A stretch of 64,000 bases of DNA from Oegoconia quadripuncta (lineage: Eukaryota > Arthropoda > Insecta > Lepidoptera > Autostichidae). Location of the stretch: the NCBI GenBank assembly GCA_949316235.1, contig OX438751.1, positions 24,581,885 through 24,645,884 of the forward strand. Reading direction: 5' to 3'. Every line of letters starts with the position of its first letter. The stretch's first letter is position 1. The notes beneath the pieces were generated by a model that did no database searches, was not told where the DNA came from, and saw only the letters and a list, made by a program, of their open reading frames with translations. This document shows, piece by piece, positions 21,267-32,861 of the stretch. A program made the position numbers and the translations under genes.

Positions 21267-22014
21267 ATCACTATTTCTCCTAAATGATACTATATTCTTT
21301 TTACATACACATTCTATTCCAAATTTGCTTATCCATAAACGCATCTTGTGATATCGCCGCATTTTGCTAAAATATGAGACAAACAACCTAATAACTCGAA
21401 AGTTGTTACCTAAGTACGAACTAGTTACAAATTTGTATCAAAGTAAGTCTCCATCTCAGCATAAGTTGTAGCTTGTTTTCTGAGATCCATGTAATACCAC
21501 GGCATGTTTAATATTGCATTGTGCAAGGCAGAAAATACTCGGCAAAATAAATAAAATGTAGAATTTAACAAATTTTGTTGGAGAACCGACATGTATTTTT
21601 CATTTTAAGATACGGAGGCACTTTGTAAAATTGCTCTTTGTAGCTTTAAAATTCTAGTAGTATCAAATTAGATACATAAATCGGTTTTACAGCGGCTTCG
21701 CGCCAGTCGGTTGGCAGTAATCAATTCTACGTGAAGAAAAATTGTTTTGTCTGTAAGTCATAAAAATAAAGAAGGCCTTAATTAAAAAGTGAAGTGCCCG
21801 TTGCTGTAGGGAGGTATATTTTTTTCTTTGTAAATATGGGAAACCTATATTTAAAAGATGTGTAGTTACGAGTTTCCTGTCGCTTCTTCTCCCTAACCAT
21901 AACAACTTGTGAAGCGATGTAGTTTAAAAAAAAATCACATGGTGACTTTCAATAAGTGATATTTTTGTATCCAACATTGAATAAAATATTTTTGATTTCA
22001 TTTGATTCATTATT
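21267..22014. other. AT-rich stretch, nothing recognised
   Basis: A 72-codon minus-strand frame at 21687-21905 shows no domain. Confidence 0.45.
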
Positions 22015-22350
22015 AATCGCAAAATAGAGTGGCATGCGAACGAGCCAGTCATGTGTATGAATTTTTATCATCCAAATAGTATTTTATAATATGCTTTATT
22101 AAGTTTTAGTTTTATAGTATTTTTAAATTTATTGAAAAGGAGTACCTATTCAAAGTCAATACCTAGCGTGTTAGTATAATGATCTCGATCCACACACATG
22201 CGCACGCACCTACCACCTACACTGTACTTGTACAATGAGTGACATTAATATGCACATACAAACAGTGAAAATGAAAAAATGAAAAAAGTTTATTTTCGAC
22301 TTTAGTAGGTATAAACTATAGACTAAGGTTGGGATCTCCTATTAAGTATA
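22015..22350 (-). repeat. cluster of repeat fragments
   Basis: 22015-22150 is a minus-strand LINE 3' coding tail (GTGGCATGCGAACGAG). 22155-22265 is the inverted partner of 4905-4990. 22266-22350 is a retroelement tail like that at 10545-10640. Confidence 0.6.
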
Positions 22351-22819
22351 CAAGTATACTTATATTTTGAAACCCTTTGTACCAGTATAGTAACAGTATA
22401 TTTTGAAACCCTTTGAATAATTTTTTGTATGGCAGGAGAGGAGAGAAGTAGAATTAATCAAGTGGAAATGAGATCATTGAGAAGTATGAGTGGGGTGACT
22501 TTGAAAGATAGAATGAGGCATTATATATATAGCATATGGAGAGTATGAATGAAAGAAGATTAACGAAAGAGCTGTAGGTACGAAGCGAATGTGTATCTTA
22601 ATCTTAATATCTTTATTGTACACAAAATTGTTACAGAAATATGTATTGTATATAAAATGTACAGAGGCGAGCTTAACTCCGATAGAGTTTTGTTAGAGTT
22701 GATAGACTGTATGGTAGTGTTGGAGGGGAAGACCACAGTGAAGGCACCACGATCCAATTGGGGCCGTTTTAAAGAAAGGTCAAGTCAAGAGTACTCTAAA
22801 CCGACAAGCATGTATGAAC

Positions 22820-23165
22820 AACAAAAATTTAAAGATACTATAAAACAGAAACTTATTAACAAAGCATATTATAAAATATCAGACTATTTAGATGATAATC
22901 ATCCCTGGACATAATCAGATTGTTCGCATGCCAGGCTATTTCACGATTAATAATGAAATATAAAAACCTTTTTGTAATATAAAAACCTTTATGTAAAATC
23001 AAAACCTGATTTTAGAAGAGCAACCCTTCGAGTTTCTTGCTTGCTCTTCTCAGGGGAAAATTGCATTTTGAACAAGCAGTAGCTTAAAAAATGTAAAATT
23101 GACTATTTTAAGTGTACTCTGTGTACCTACAAAATAAAGCATTTTTGACTTTGACTTTGACTTTG
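22820..23165 (+). pseudogene. Jockey/CR1-type LINE RT C-terminus and 3' UTR
   Basis: The plus-strand frame ending at 22914 encodes FKDTIKQKLINKAYYKISDY near its end, the conserved last segment of the RT protein in this family. It is followed by the 3' UTR with GAGTTTCTTGCTTGCTCTTC and AATAAAGCATTTTTGACTTT plus TTTGAC repeats. The upstream part of the 107-codon frame (from 22591) is unrelated sequence, so this is a 5'-truncated fragment rather than a gene. Confidence 0.75.
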
Positions 23166-23718
23166 AACAAATTTGTGACAGTGTATGAAGCAAAAGAATT
23201 GTGTCATGATCGTAGCAAGTGAAAATTTGTAGCCTCTGCCTACTTCTACGGGATGCAGACGTGACTTAATATTTTTATATTGGTTGTATGTGTAGCTGTT
23301 GCAGGTCGTTGGAGACCTGTTTCACTGCGACCGTTCCCGATCTATTGTGATCGTCATTAACCTACAGTTCGTTGCTCAGGTTTGCCTCTTTGAGGAATTA
23401 GATTATCTTCCTGGCGCCGATAGTTTTTATCTCATCCGGGTGCAGTAGGTGGTCAAGCAGGTGGATATTGCGTTTACGCATCAGCGCACCAAATTCACAC
23501 AGCAGATGTTCAGGTGTTTGTATGTTATTTAAGGGATTTTGTTCACCAGAAGATGTTATTACTATATCGGTATAAAGTTTTTCAATATCTCTCATATTGA
23601 CGGGATAATCGTTTGGACACATTTAATGTTTCCTCTACATATATCAAAGGTTTTCCTACCCAAAGCACCTGACTTTTATTAGGCAGTGAGAGCTAAAATG
23701 TGATTACTAATTAATGCT
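23166..23718. other. unique stretch, nothing recognised
   Basis: A 74-codon minus-strand frame at 23398-23622 (MCPNDYPVNMRDIEKLY at its start) looks moderately protein-like, but I cannot match it to a family. It could be part of an undetected exon or retroelement. Confidence 0.4.
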
Positions 23719-23768
23719 CAGTGGGGGCCATAGGGGCCTCGGGGCCTCAGAGGGGGCCCCGGGGCCAT
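23719..23768. other. GGCC-rich self-complementary block
   Basis: Roughly 50 bp built of GGGGCC/GGCCCC words (for example GAGGGGGCCCCGGGGCC) in otherwise AT-rich DNA. It can fold on itself. Confidence 0.7.
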
Positions 23769-24063
23769 TAACGAATATCTCCGTTTAATTAGCAACGCTC
23801 CCGACGTTAATTGCATTTTAAATTGTCTGCTGCGTTGTGACGGCTCTGTTCTATGTAGTAGACTGGTAGTCGCATAGCATATTTAATTGGTCAGCAGTAA
23901 TACAAGAGCACAATGTGTAGACTAATTATGTCCTATTATAACCTCACTTGACCCGTACTAGAGCCGTTCAGCTGTAGATGTTCTGTCGCTGATTTGATGA
24001 TGATATTTCTCGTTTCACTTGTGTGTGTGATACTAAGTATTTGACCAACAAAAAAATATTAGT
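23769..24063. other. unique stretch, nothing recognised
   Basis: No feature recognised. Confidence 0.4.
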
Positions 24064-24430
24064 GGAGTTATGATGATGCTTCCGACCGATTTCGGCCATG
24101 GCGACCACTTGGACTCCTAATCGGTTTGGCGCTGGTATGCTCGAAGATGGCTAACATAGCCGATCTTTGCGGTGAACTCCCGTGCGCAATGTGCAATGTG
24201 TAAGCACACCTTCCACGTAGTGAACGGAAGCGGTCATATGCGCAGGATATTTTAAGGTGCTCAAGCGTTCGCGCAAACACTCGTTCTCCCTGTCCTCGGT
24301 TCAGTGGAACGGAAAACCGCTACGACTGGAGAAGAGGTCAGATGATGTGTCTGGCCGATGGTAACTTTATGGACTCTACCATCGCCCTAAGCCATTCACC
24401 TTGCCTTGCTGAAACGTCGAGTTAGCCAAG
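24064..24430. repeat. possible retroelement-derived segment
   Basis: GC content rises here, with GACCGATTTCGGCCATGGCG at the left. I recall this as a dispersed lepidopteran repeat, but no second copy is in this window, so the call is weak. Confidence 0.35.
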
Positions 24431-24436
24431 CCCAAG

Positions 24437-24665
24437 TTGGTTGGTGGTAGGGTATTTTAAATGTCCGCCTGGCTAGCTACCACCATCTTATCTAAATCTG
24501 CCGGCAAGCAGTAATGTTAATATCATTGTTGTGTTCCGGTTGTCAGAGATAAGATATCCAGTCCCCTAAATTAGACGGGGTTTCCAAGTCATTACACCAC
24601 CTCATCTTCACTTAACATCAGGTGTGATTGAGATCAAGTGCTAACCGGTTGTGCATAAAAAAAAA
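24437..24665 (+). repeat. SINE-A, 5'-truncated copy
   Basis: Starts in the body at GTTGGTTGGTGGTAGGG and runs to the poly(A). It has a small deletion after the GGGGTTTCC motif. Confidence 0.86.
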
Positions 24666-25249
24666 GCCCTTTTGCATTTGGGGTGGGTTGCCTTCCTCGC
24701 CAGATCAGACTTTGTCCCCTATAGGAGGGAGGGATCATTTAGAGTGGAGTATTTCAACTGTATATACACAATACAAGTCTAGGTGCTTTATAAGTAGGTA
24801 CTCTCAGGTTAAAAAGTACAAACGCGTCTTATATTTAGCAAGTAGTAACATGAATACGTGTGATATCGTACACGTTTCCCAAGTAATGTTACTGCTTGTT
24901 ATACGGTGTACGTACGTGTGGTTCTGGTAATGGTTATTTCATTTAAATTATTCTATCATTTTGCTGTTTCTGAATAATAAAAATCATCGTAAATTGATTA
25001 AATTAATTTTTGCTCAAAGGAAGCTTATTTACATTATATTCAAGTTCCAAACTCCTGTTAACTGCGCCCATATTGAATATCGTGAGACTAGAGAGAGTTG
25101 CTATTTTATAGATGCTATGTTTAAGTAGGTATATTTGTCTATTGATCTATGTATGTATGTGTATGTAAATATATGAAATTTATTCACGCAGTTTGCATCT
25201 GCATCTCTATTTAATACCGCACAACCTACCTATTTCAAATGTACTGTCC
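24666..25249. other. unique stretch, nothing recognised
   Basis: A 100-codon plus-strand frame at 24628-24930 starts inside the SINE and lacks a domain. Not called. Confidence 0.45.
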
Positions 25250-25373
25250 TTATACCCAAAGGTTTTAGTGATAAGGTCGCCAAATTGTACATTCTATTCT
25301 TACCACTTTCCTGAAACTGTATTTGCTTTTCTATTGTGCAATAAAGTGTATTTGTATTGTATTGTATTGTAAA
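25250..25373 (+). repeat. LINE tail G with (TTGTA)n end
   Basis: TTTTAGTGATAAGGTCGCCA..., then TGTGCAATAAAGTGTATTTG and ending in (TATTG)n. The same tail occurs at 28262-28372, 28872-28975 and 42448-42530, and partly inverted at 50085-50130. Confidence 0.7.
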
Positions 25374-25814
25374 CTGCAATTATTGAAACATTCCATTAAC
25401 ATAATATCATTGGTGGGACTTATTTCGAACTATGAAATTTCGATGCGAGAGTATACGAGTACGTTGTACGTTAGTTCAAAAGTTTACTTTTACAAAGTTT
25501 GAAATATCGATGTACGTTAGTACGAATGTTTACTTTTGCTGTGAACGAAATTTTGATATGTTTTAGATCGAAAGTATAAGAGTACAGTGTCAAGTTTTTA
25601 GAACTTGGCGCTTGCTGTGCCGAATTCAGTAACACTTGTCATTAGTTTACAAAATATTGGTTTTGGGTTATCATTTTTATTTTTAAAGTGACAATGGAGA
25701 TTCATCAGAAACATACGCGTCTGTTACGTTGGTATGACCAACAACACTTGACTTCAATCACACCTGATGATAAGTGAAGATCTTGCAAGGGAAAAAGAAA
25801 ATTCAAAATAAACT
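25374..25814. other. mostly unique; small SINE-A relic
   Basis: A minus-strand SINE-A scrap lies at 25725-25785 (ACTTCAATCACACCTGATGA). Nearby CGAGAGTATACGAGTACG-type words repeat loosely at 25440-25590. Confidence 0.45.
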
Positions 25815-25990
25815 GTCGCGTTTCACCCGACTATCCCAGGAAAGAGGGTAATGTTTTTTGAGTTGTATATAATGCAGATTTGTATAATATCTCCTGTAAC
25901 CTAAACGATTGGATCGTTTTTTTAGTGCAAGATGTCTTTAGATTTGTCTAAGTCCCAAACGTATCATAAGTTACATTTTTTTTTCTTTTC
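25815..25990 (+). repeat. repeat F copy
   Basis: Starts TCGCGTTTCACCCGACTATC and carries GATGTCTTTAGATTTGTCTA. No coding capacity. Confidence 0.55.
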
Positions 25991-26590
25991 ACCCCCGAGG
26001 TGTAGTATGTAATATACGCTCTATAGTAGATATGCCTGTGTGTATACCTTACCTATGTGTTATTATTTGTGTCGTCTTTTACTCCTCAGTAATAAACTCA
26101 CTATTGCACAATGCACTCGTTTCATTATTCATAGTGATAACACTTCAGTACAAAAAAAATAGCGCCCACCGATTACGAAATATGCAGTCGAGTTTTTAGT
26201 TTTAAAATACTGCAATTATTATTCAATCTTTGTTACTGTATCTCCATCCACAGCGCCTCAGTCCGTAATTACACTATTCCTTATTCTATCTTTCATGGTC
26301 ACTGTCATAGTATTAGTATATGTAACTAGTAATCACGTGTCCACTTTCTAGGCGGTAAAATCCTCCTTAATAGCACATAAAAAGCATTTACGTCCAATAA
26401 AACTGAGTAACAGCAAAAATTCTAAGCAATAACTCGTTTTAACAAATGTATATAAAATTAAGGGTTTGTCTCGCGTTTCATCTTCTAATTAACCAAGGGT
26501 CTGCCCTTAAACTGTCGGAATTTTTATGTTTTCGCCCGCGAGCCACTGAGGGAGAGAAAACTCTTGTTATGGCTGACTGTAGGTACCTTT
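25991..26590. other. AT-rich stretch, nothing recognised
   Basis: A fragment near 26150-26200 resembles the 3' part of repeat F. Nothing else recognised. Confidence 0.4.
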
Positions 26591-26888
26591 AACCGCCTCC
26601 GTGGCTCAATGTAAATAACATTGGGTGTAAGAATCGGATGTCGCGGGTTCGATCCCCAGTGGGGTACATGTTTAAGTACTCGGTTTGGTTGGTGGTTTTT
26701 GGTTACCACCATCTTATCTAAATCTGCCGCCAGGCAGCAATGTCAATAGCATTGTTGTTTTCCGGTTGTCAGAGCTAAGATAGCCCGTCCTCCAAATGTG
26801 TTGGGGTTTCCGGGTCAGTACGCTTCCACCTTCGGCGTCATCTTCACTTAACATAAGGTGTGATTGAGGTCAAGTACTAACCCGTTGT
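26591..26888 (+). repeat. SINE-A, near full-length copy
   Basis: Head, box B (GGTTCGATCCCC) and body are present. About 35 bp is missing after GGTTGGTGG, and there is no poly(A), the copy ending at AACCCGTTGTCAC. Confidence 0.87.
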
Positions 26889-27398
26889 CACTAATTTGGC
26901 ACTAATTCATCACAGTTTTTGACACTGTGAAAATAGCTGAATTCCTCTTTGTGTTTTCTAGCATCACGTAAGTAATCTAGCGACACTTTGTACTTCAACA
27001 CTGGTCGAGCTTTATAAGCTAAGTTTCATAGAAATCTGTATACATACACTCGAAAGCCTTTAACCTCTTTCCTAAAACAATCAAAAGCTTCAGCGTGCTG
27101 TACCTGATTTATTTACCTAAATCAACTATTACATTTCAGGAGATTGCTTCTCAGCCAATGTTGACAATATCTGACTAATCCAACATGATGACACCGTCAA
27201 TATCTGGTGTTTGCTCACGCGCCGCTCGCACACAAACAGCTAAACATATCTACAGTGTTTGTCTGTACACAGTATCTGTGTAATTAGTCACACCTGAGCA
27301 TGTGGTCAGAGTAATTTGTTTACAGCTAGTACGAAGTAATGTAGTGTCTAGCCGACAATTTTGGGTTGCTATAACTTTTTGTATCTATGTAAGTACTA
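26889..27398. other. unique stretch, nothing recognised
   Basis: No gene or repeat recognised. Confidence 0.45.
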
Positions 27399-27614
27399 AT
27401 TTCGCCCGCATGGAATGGCTTTATCGCGGATATGTTTATTTTATTTATCCCACGGGAGCCACTCAATTTAATGGGGTAAAAAGGTTTCCTATGCCTAATC
27501 CACATATATAGAAAATTTCATCCAAATCCGTTTATCCGTTTTGTCGTGATTGAGCAACAAATAAATAAACAAACAAACACACAAACTTTCGCATTTATAA
27601 TATTAGTTAGAACT
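27399..27614 (-). mobile_element. short Helitron-like element
   Basis: On the minus strand it starts TCTAACTAATATTATAAATG and contains TTGCTCAATCACGACAAAAC and the TTTATCCCGTGGG region inverted. The CTAG end is degraded at about 27400. Same family as 16575-16797. Confidence 0.62.
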
Positions 27615-27659
27615 TAGATAGAAGTTAGATTAGATATGAAATCACGTAGTTTGTATCTG

Positions 27660-28215
27660 TGTCACAATCTCACCTGATGGAAAGTGACGATATGGTCGAA
27701 GATGAAGCACGCGATCCCAGTAAATGCCTAATCACTCTGCTCTTGAAGATCCCACGGTTGTAGGATTCAGGAAAGACTGACGCCGGAAGGGAGTTCCATG
27801 CCTTGGCTGTTCGGAGGATGATGAAGAAGAGTGTTGCTGCCTCCCATGAAAAACTGCGCCAAGGAAAAGTTCGACGACATCCCCTTAAAGCGAGCAACCG
27901 GCGAGCAGCCGCTTAAAAACAGGAAGTTTTCTTGCCCGTATTGCCTCACTAGATGATGGCCCTAAATCTCGGGTCCAATTGTGGGACGAGCTCTCATTAC
28001 CGACCTTGTAGCCTGCAGAGAAACTTCAAACAAGCAAACAAGAGAACTTGTCCAAGTGGAGTGCTTGTGCGGTGACATACCACCAAAGTACGGGGCATCT
28101 TCGATGCTGCCTTGCGTGCCCCGATACTTGTACGCTGCAGCACCTCTACAATGTCACAAACAATGCTGTACGTGTGGCCGCTTCGGGTCTTCAAGAATTT
28201 GATGTGTTAGACACC
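27660..28215 (-). pseudogene. CR1/Jockey-group LINE RT C-terminus
   Basis: The minus-strand frame 27670-27897 encodes TAKAWNSLPASVFPE followed by FKSRVIRHLLG, the conserved C-terminal signature of arthropod Jockey/CR1-group reverse-transcriptase proteins. It is followed by a 3' UTR with the TCACTTTCCATCAGGTGAGA motif. The upstream part (27900-28200) continues in other frames, so the copy is frameshifted and truncated. These elements encode an endonuclease/RT that moves by target-primed reverse transcription. Confidence 0.72.
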
Positions 28216-28261
28216 GACTGACTAAAAAGCAGAACACCGGGCAACCTGCTTAGTTTAAACG

Positions 28262-28372
28262 TAGAGATCGATTTTAGTGATAAGATCGCCAAATTGTACA
28301 TACTACTCTTACCACTTTATGTAACTGTATTTTCTTTTCTTTTGTGCTACAAAGTGTATTTGTATTTGGAAC
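28262..28372 (+). repeat. LINE tail G
   Basis: Copy of the tail at 25250-25373 (TTTTAGTGATAAGATCGCCA, ending ...GTGTATTTGTATTTGG). Confidence 0.65.
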
Positions 28373-28374
28373 TA

Positions 28375-28615
28375 ACACGCCTCGATGGGTGTTGTAATAG
28401 GCGACTAAGGGACTCTCTACCAGAAAACATCTGTAGATTTGTACTTTTCTACGGCGATGGGCTCACTCTCTGTCACGTGTGCATTTCTGTATATTTCGAA
28501 AACTGAACCGTAGGTGTTGTTTCATACATTAAACTTGGAACACCCAAACACTATGTTTAGGGTATCTCTGACTACCCCATTTAGGATAAAGGTTGTGACA
28601 TTATGTATGTATAAT
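28375..28615 (+). repeat. repeat I copy
   Basis: Contains GGCGACTAAGGGACTCTCTA, TAGATTTGTACTTTTCTACG, GCGATGGGCTCA and AACACCCAAACACTATGT. A second copy is at 39642-39920 and partial relatives are at 42540-42815 and 54320-54545. Class unknown. Confidence 0.62.
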
Positions 28616-28627
28616 AATAATATCCTT

Positions 28628-28755
28628 AGACATACACACAGCGCCATCTAGTTCCACAGTAAGCAACTATAGACTTGTGTTGTGGATACCAGATGGTTGA
28701 TATACTACATAAATACATTTCTTTTTTGGAAATAAATACTTATTATAAATGAAAT
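28628..28755 (-). repeat. SINE-B 3' half
   Basis: Minus-strand body from AGCGCCATCTAGTTCCAC to AAATACTTATTATAAATG. The head is missing. Confidence 0.75.
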
Positions 28756-28871
28756 GTATGTATCTATTATTATATTTATACATACTTATCTATAATTTTT
28801 TTCTTTAGTTGGTAGTATCGTGCACTCTATCTGTTTTTCTATCTACAAATTACCTATAGCTGTGGGTTGTC

Positions 28872-28975
28872 TGGAAGAGTTCGCTTTTAGTGATTAGACG
28901 GCCTAATTGTGTTCCATCGTTATCATCAAAAATTATTGTGTGCAATAAAGAGTATTTGTATTGTATTGTATTTAA
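28872..28975 (+). repeat. LINE tail G
   Basis: GTTCGCTTTTAGTGATTAGA to (TTGTA)n, as at 25250-25373. Confidence 0.65.
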
Positions 28976-29029
28976 ATTTTTTTGGCGCGACGTGGACATT
29001 TCAATTCTTTATCCAATATCAAACCGATT

Positions 29030-29101
29030 AATAAACATGTGCCCCGTTGGGAATCGAACCGACAACGTTACCTTGCTTACATTGAGCCATGGAGGCGGTT
29101 A
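29030..29101 (-). repeat. SINE-A head only
   Basis: A minus-strand remnant of just the tRNA-like head: box B (read as CGGTTCGATTCCC) and CCGCCTCCATGGCTCAATGT. It shows how such heads can mimic tRNA genes, but it lacks a cloverleaf. Confidence 0.75.
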
Positions 29102-30184
29102 ACACTTTGCCGGACTTGGTTTCTACAATCCGATTAACACGCTGGTGGTTGATGTAGTAATAGTTTCATGAATCAGGAAGGGTCCATAGAAATCTTAAAT
29201 TTACCAAACACTCGTAGCCCCCTGTGAATAATTAAATCCGAGGTAATGCCTTTGATGCTCCTCTTCGCTCGGCAATTTCATTGTCTAATTAGGCGTGTTC
29301 CATAGCGATTTATTACGTTTTAAATTATAGCTGAAGGTGGTGCTTCAGTTTATCTGAATTCAAAATTGCGGGCTTTTACATTGGGAGTAATCGAAAATAA
29401 ATACAGGTAATGTTTTGTAAAATGTAAATATTCATTTTTAAAATTAAGTGAACACGCAGAAGGACCTGCCAGCAAAATGCTGAGTCCATCTCAAATTGCC
29501 ACAACTGATTATGTCAACGAATGTGGCAATACAGGACTTGTATATTTTTAAAATGAGAACGTACATTTTCGCATTCATCGAATTGGCTTATCTGCAAATC
29601 GTGGTGTCGGCGAAACATTTGTTATTTTTAAAGTTCTTCGAACCGAGCTATCGGTAAAACAAGGGGTCGGCTGAAAAATATTTTTTTTATCGATAAACGC
29701 CGAACAATGATTTCTATATAATTGTATCGATCAAGGCTAATTATGTATATAGTACGGTATTCACAATAACTGTTACTTTTTATTCAATGTAAGGAACTTT
29801 TACTACAAACTCAAGATCAAAGAAATCAGATCAACTAATCCTTATACAACTGCCTGTATTTTTGGTTATACAAAGTTGTTAATTCCTTGAAAGTACTACT
29901 AATAACAATTTTAATACAATTTCACAAATTACAATGACGTTGGAAAAATTATGGCCAACGTAATGGCAGAAAAGAAAAATATGCAGTGCCGCCTCCATAA
30001 AAAATTGTTATATATTGTTGGCACTACATTTCATTAAACTCGGTAAAGTACTTTCCGAGTTATTAACTAGTTTGTTAAACTAGAAATAGAGGCAATTGTA
30101 TAAAGCTGTACCTATGGAGTGATAAGTTTTTTTGCTCTTAATTGTATTTTGAATTTTATATTACGTCACAAAAAAATCGGAAAT
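29102..30184. other. unique AT-rich stretch, nothing recognised
   Basis: About 1.1 kb with no long frame, repeat family or RNA recognised. Confidence 0.45.
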
Positions 30185-30482
30185 AAGACTTTTATTACCC
30201 GACAGCCCCAAAAAGAGGGTAATGTTTTACGAATACGTGTATGTATGTAAATATCTATGTTTGTAGATTTCTATGTTTAAGCTACCTAAACCGCTCAACC
30301 GATTTAGAAGTGCAAAGTGTCGTTCGATTCGTCTTAACCTCTAGTATCATAGGAAAAACTCCAATATGGCGTCATACAACGGCCGGCAACGCATCTGTGA
30401 CCCTTTTGGTGTTGCGGGTGTCCATGGGCGGCGGTGATTGCTTTCCATCAGGTGACCCGCATGCTCGGTTGCCGCCCTCTCA

Positions 30483-30517
<35 letters not shown>

Positions 30518-30545
30518 GCAGTCGGAATTTTTGGCGTTTGGTTAT
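30185..30545 (+). repeat. repeat F split by repeat D
   Basis: Repeat F begins ACCCGACAGCCCCAAAAAGA and runs to CAATATGGCGTCATACAA at about 30375. It resumes as ATGCAGTCGGAATTTTTGGC at about 30516, after the repeat D insertion. Confidence 0.6.
30376..30515 (+). repeat. repeat D inserted in repeat F
   Basis: GGCCGGCAACGCATCTGTGA through TTGCCGCCCTCTCATAT and a poly(A) run of about 30. The long A-tail suggests a recent insertion. Confidence 0.78.
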
Positions 30546-30989
30546 TTATTTATTTAACACTCGCAATTGCCCGATTTTTCTATTCTGTCACCGAGTATCA
30601 GATAATTGGAATCGAATACGTGACTGGCTTCTCGACATACCTACCTGAACTTCAATAGTGAGATCATTGCGCCAAGGAAGCCTGTTAGAATAATTCATGG
30701 CTGGCATTTAGATTAAAACAGGACGACCCTATTTATAATGCCACATGTAAATTCGATCACACAGAAGGCTTTGTGTAAACAAATTAAATTTAGCTAGTTA
30801 CATAGTGCGTAGAATGGAACGCGAAGCTTCTAGTTTATACATACAAAATCATCGCGACGTCACGTCATACGCAGATCCATGACTAACCAAATAAAACGTT
30901 GTTTGGGGTCTGTTTATTGTGCTGGTGGTATATTTAGAATCACCATGTATATTTGTAACTGACTGTACTAATATAGATCAGTGTGCGTA
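30546..30989. other. unique stretch, nothing recognised
   Basis: No gene or repeat recognised. Confidence 0.4.
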
Positions 30990-31163
30990 GTGTGAGTTTT
31001 GTCTCATTTTTAACTTTACCATCGCGTTCGCGTTTATGAAAAATGTCCCTATGAAAAAAATCGTTTTGCAAACTATCCGCTAGAGGCGCTGCACATTTCT
31101 CCATAGAAATTGTCACGTAAACGTGAACGCGGCAGTAAAGTTAAGTCGAAACAAAACTCACAC
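30990..31163. repeat. foldback element, about 45-bp imperfect arms
   Basis: The left arm GTGTGAGTTTTGTCTCA... ...GCGTTCGCGTTTA pairs with the right arm CGTAAACGTGAACGCGGCAG... ...AAAACTCACAC. Arms are mostly complementary with several mismatches; the interior is about 75 bp. A MITE-like palindrome without coding capacity. Confidence 0.72.
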
Positions 31164-31606
31164 TCTGCCCTCTAAGGTAAGTTCACTAGTGTATGCAATA
31201 AAAGTAAAAAAATTATTCACTGTTTTATTTAGAGTCCGCACACCATATACAATTTTGATTTATAAATTAACCGACTTCCCAAAAGGTGGTGGAACGATGT
31301 GCACACACGCTAGTGGTAGAGCTAAGCGACGGAGGAACACTGGCGAGAACGGGGTGCGCTTGCGCCATGTTCACCGGTGTCATGTTGCACATCAGCATTA
31401 TACTGTGTCACCACCATGTTAAACGTCAATCGTGTAAACACGAGGTTTTGATTAGGAAAACCGAAAATTGAAGTTTCTACCCAGCTTTCGGCTATTTTTG
31501 TGGATCAAAGCAGTGTTTATGTGTTAAAAAAGGTGGTTCTGCTTTGATCGGTATAAAATACATTAGATAATTCGTTGAGTCTCCGATCGATCCACATGAA
31601 TTTGGT
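31164..31606. other. unique stretch with a small hairpin
   Basis: GATCAAAGCAG near 31503 pairs with CTGCTTTGATC near 31538. Otherwise nothing recognised; two overlapping frames of 99 and 61 codons lack domains. Confidence 0.4.
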
Positions 31607-32515
31607 AAATTGATCCATAAAATTTACTTTACCAAATGTTAAACAACTGCCTACTGACATATTTGTACGAGGTGAAAAATTGGACCTTGTAGACCGTACT
31701 GTCTTTTTAGGACTGACATTGGATGCTAAGCTTCAGTGGGGGCCTCATATTGAAAAACTAGCGAAAAAGCTTGCTTCTGCTGCGTATGCAGTCAAAAAAA
31801 TCGGAAATTTAACAGACGTTTATACCGCAAGACTGGTTTACTTGAGCTATTTCCACAGCTTTATGTCATATGGCATATTGTTGTGGGGAAACGCTGCTGA
31901 CATACATATCATTTTTGTTTTGCAGAAGCGTGCTATTTGTGCCATTTATAAATTAGGATCTAGAGTGTCTCTTAGAGCTAAGTTTAAGGAAATTAATATC
32001 TTAACAATGGCTTCTCAATACATTTCTGAGAATTTGTTATATGCAAAAAGAAATATAACCTTATTTGTTAAAAATAGGCACAATGTTAATACAAGAAATA
32101 AGAACCAGTTAACTGTTTATGTTAGCCGACTTCACAAAGTTAGTAAATCCTTCAAAGGGCAATAGTATAGGTACATTCATAATAAGGTTCCAGTAGACAT
32201 TCAAAATTTACCTTTAAATAAATTTAAAGCAATCATAAAACAGAAATTATTAGCAAAAGGCTATTATAAAATCACTGACTATTTGAATGATAAGAAAGCA
32301 TGGACATAGCTCTCTTATTATTCATATAATTAATAAATCACAAATTGCAACCCATAATCTGTTTAAAAGAGCAACCCTAGAGTTTCTTGCTCGTTCTTCT
32401 CTGGGGAGTCAGCTTTGTGAATGAGCAGTAAATTTCAATGTAATATTAATAGTGACGTTTTTAAGTGATAATTTTATCCTATGAAATAAAATATTTTGAT
32501 TTGATTTGACGTGAC
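31607..32515 (+). pseudogene. Jockey/CR1-like LINE, C-terminal RT region
   Basis: The plus-strand frame 31680-32165 (161 codons) encodes the segment after the RT catalytic core: LGLTLDAKLQWGPHI, the LVYLSYFHSFMSYGILLWGN thumb segment and QKRAICAIYKLG. A stop at 32163-32165 separates it from the final NKVPVDIQNLPLNKFK-like part at 32180-32300. The 3' UTR ends AATAAAATATTTTGATTTG with GATTT repeats. RT catalytic motifs are absent because of 5' truncation. It aligns closely with 52906-53640 and gives the uninterrupted version of that copy. Not a host gene. Confidence 0.82.
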
Positions 32516-32861
32516 ACTGGCAGTAATGTCCAAATAGGACGGTTGCCAATAAAAAAAAACGTTGTTCACGTAAAGCCTCTGCCTACAATTATCAAAATTA
32601 GCACAAACTATAACAATCTGAGTAATAATTATGAGTTATTAATTATGAAATGCAAACATATCGACGATACTCGGTGGGTGGGTATGTGAAACGAATACAA
32701 AAGGTGATTGGCCGAACGCCAGGGTTATGGGACCGGTACGCTCGTTTAGATTGTTGTTCTTTTTTAATCGGTTTCGGTAAACGAGGTCAGATCGACTTTT
32801 TACCCGAGGCACCAGGAAGAATGGTAATGTGTTTGGGATATGTATATGTAGATTTCTATGA
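32516..32861. other. mostly unique, F-like scrap
   Basis: Faint similarity to repeat F near 32810-32860 (GTGTTTGGGATATGTATATG, GTAGATTTCTATG). Nothing else. Confidence 0.35.

Noticed and set aside
31680..32165. host gene of 161 codons
   Set aside because: It is the C-terminal region of a LINE reverse transcriptase, matched by a second copy at 52906-53640.
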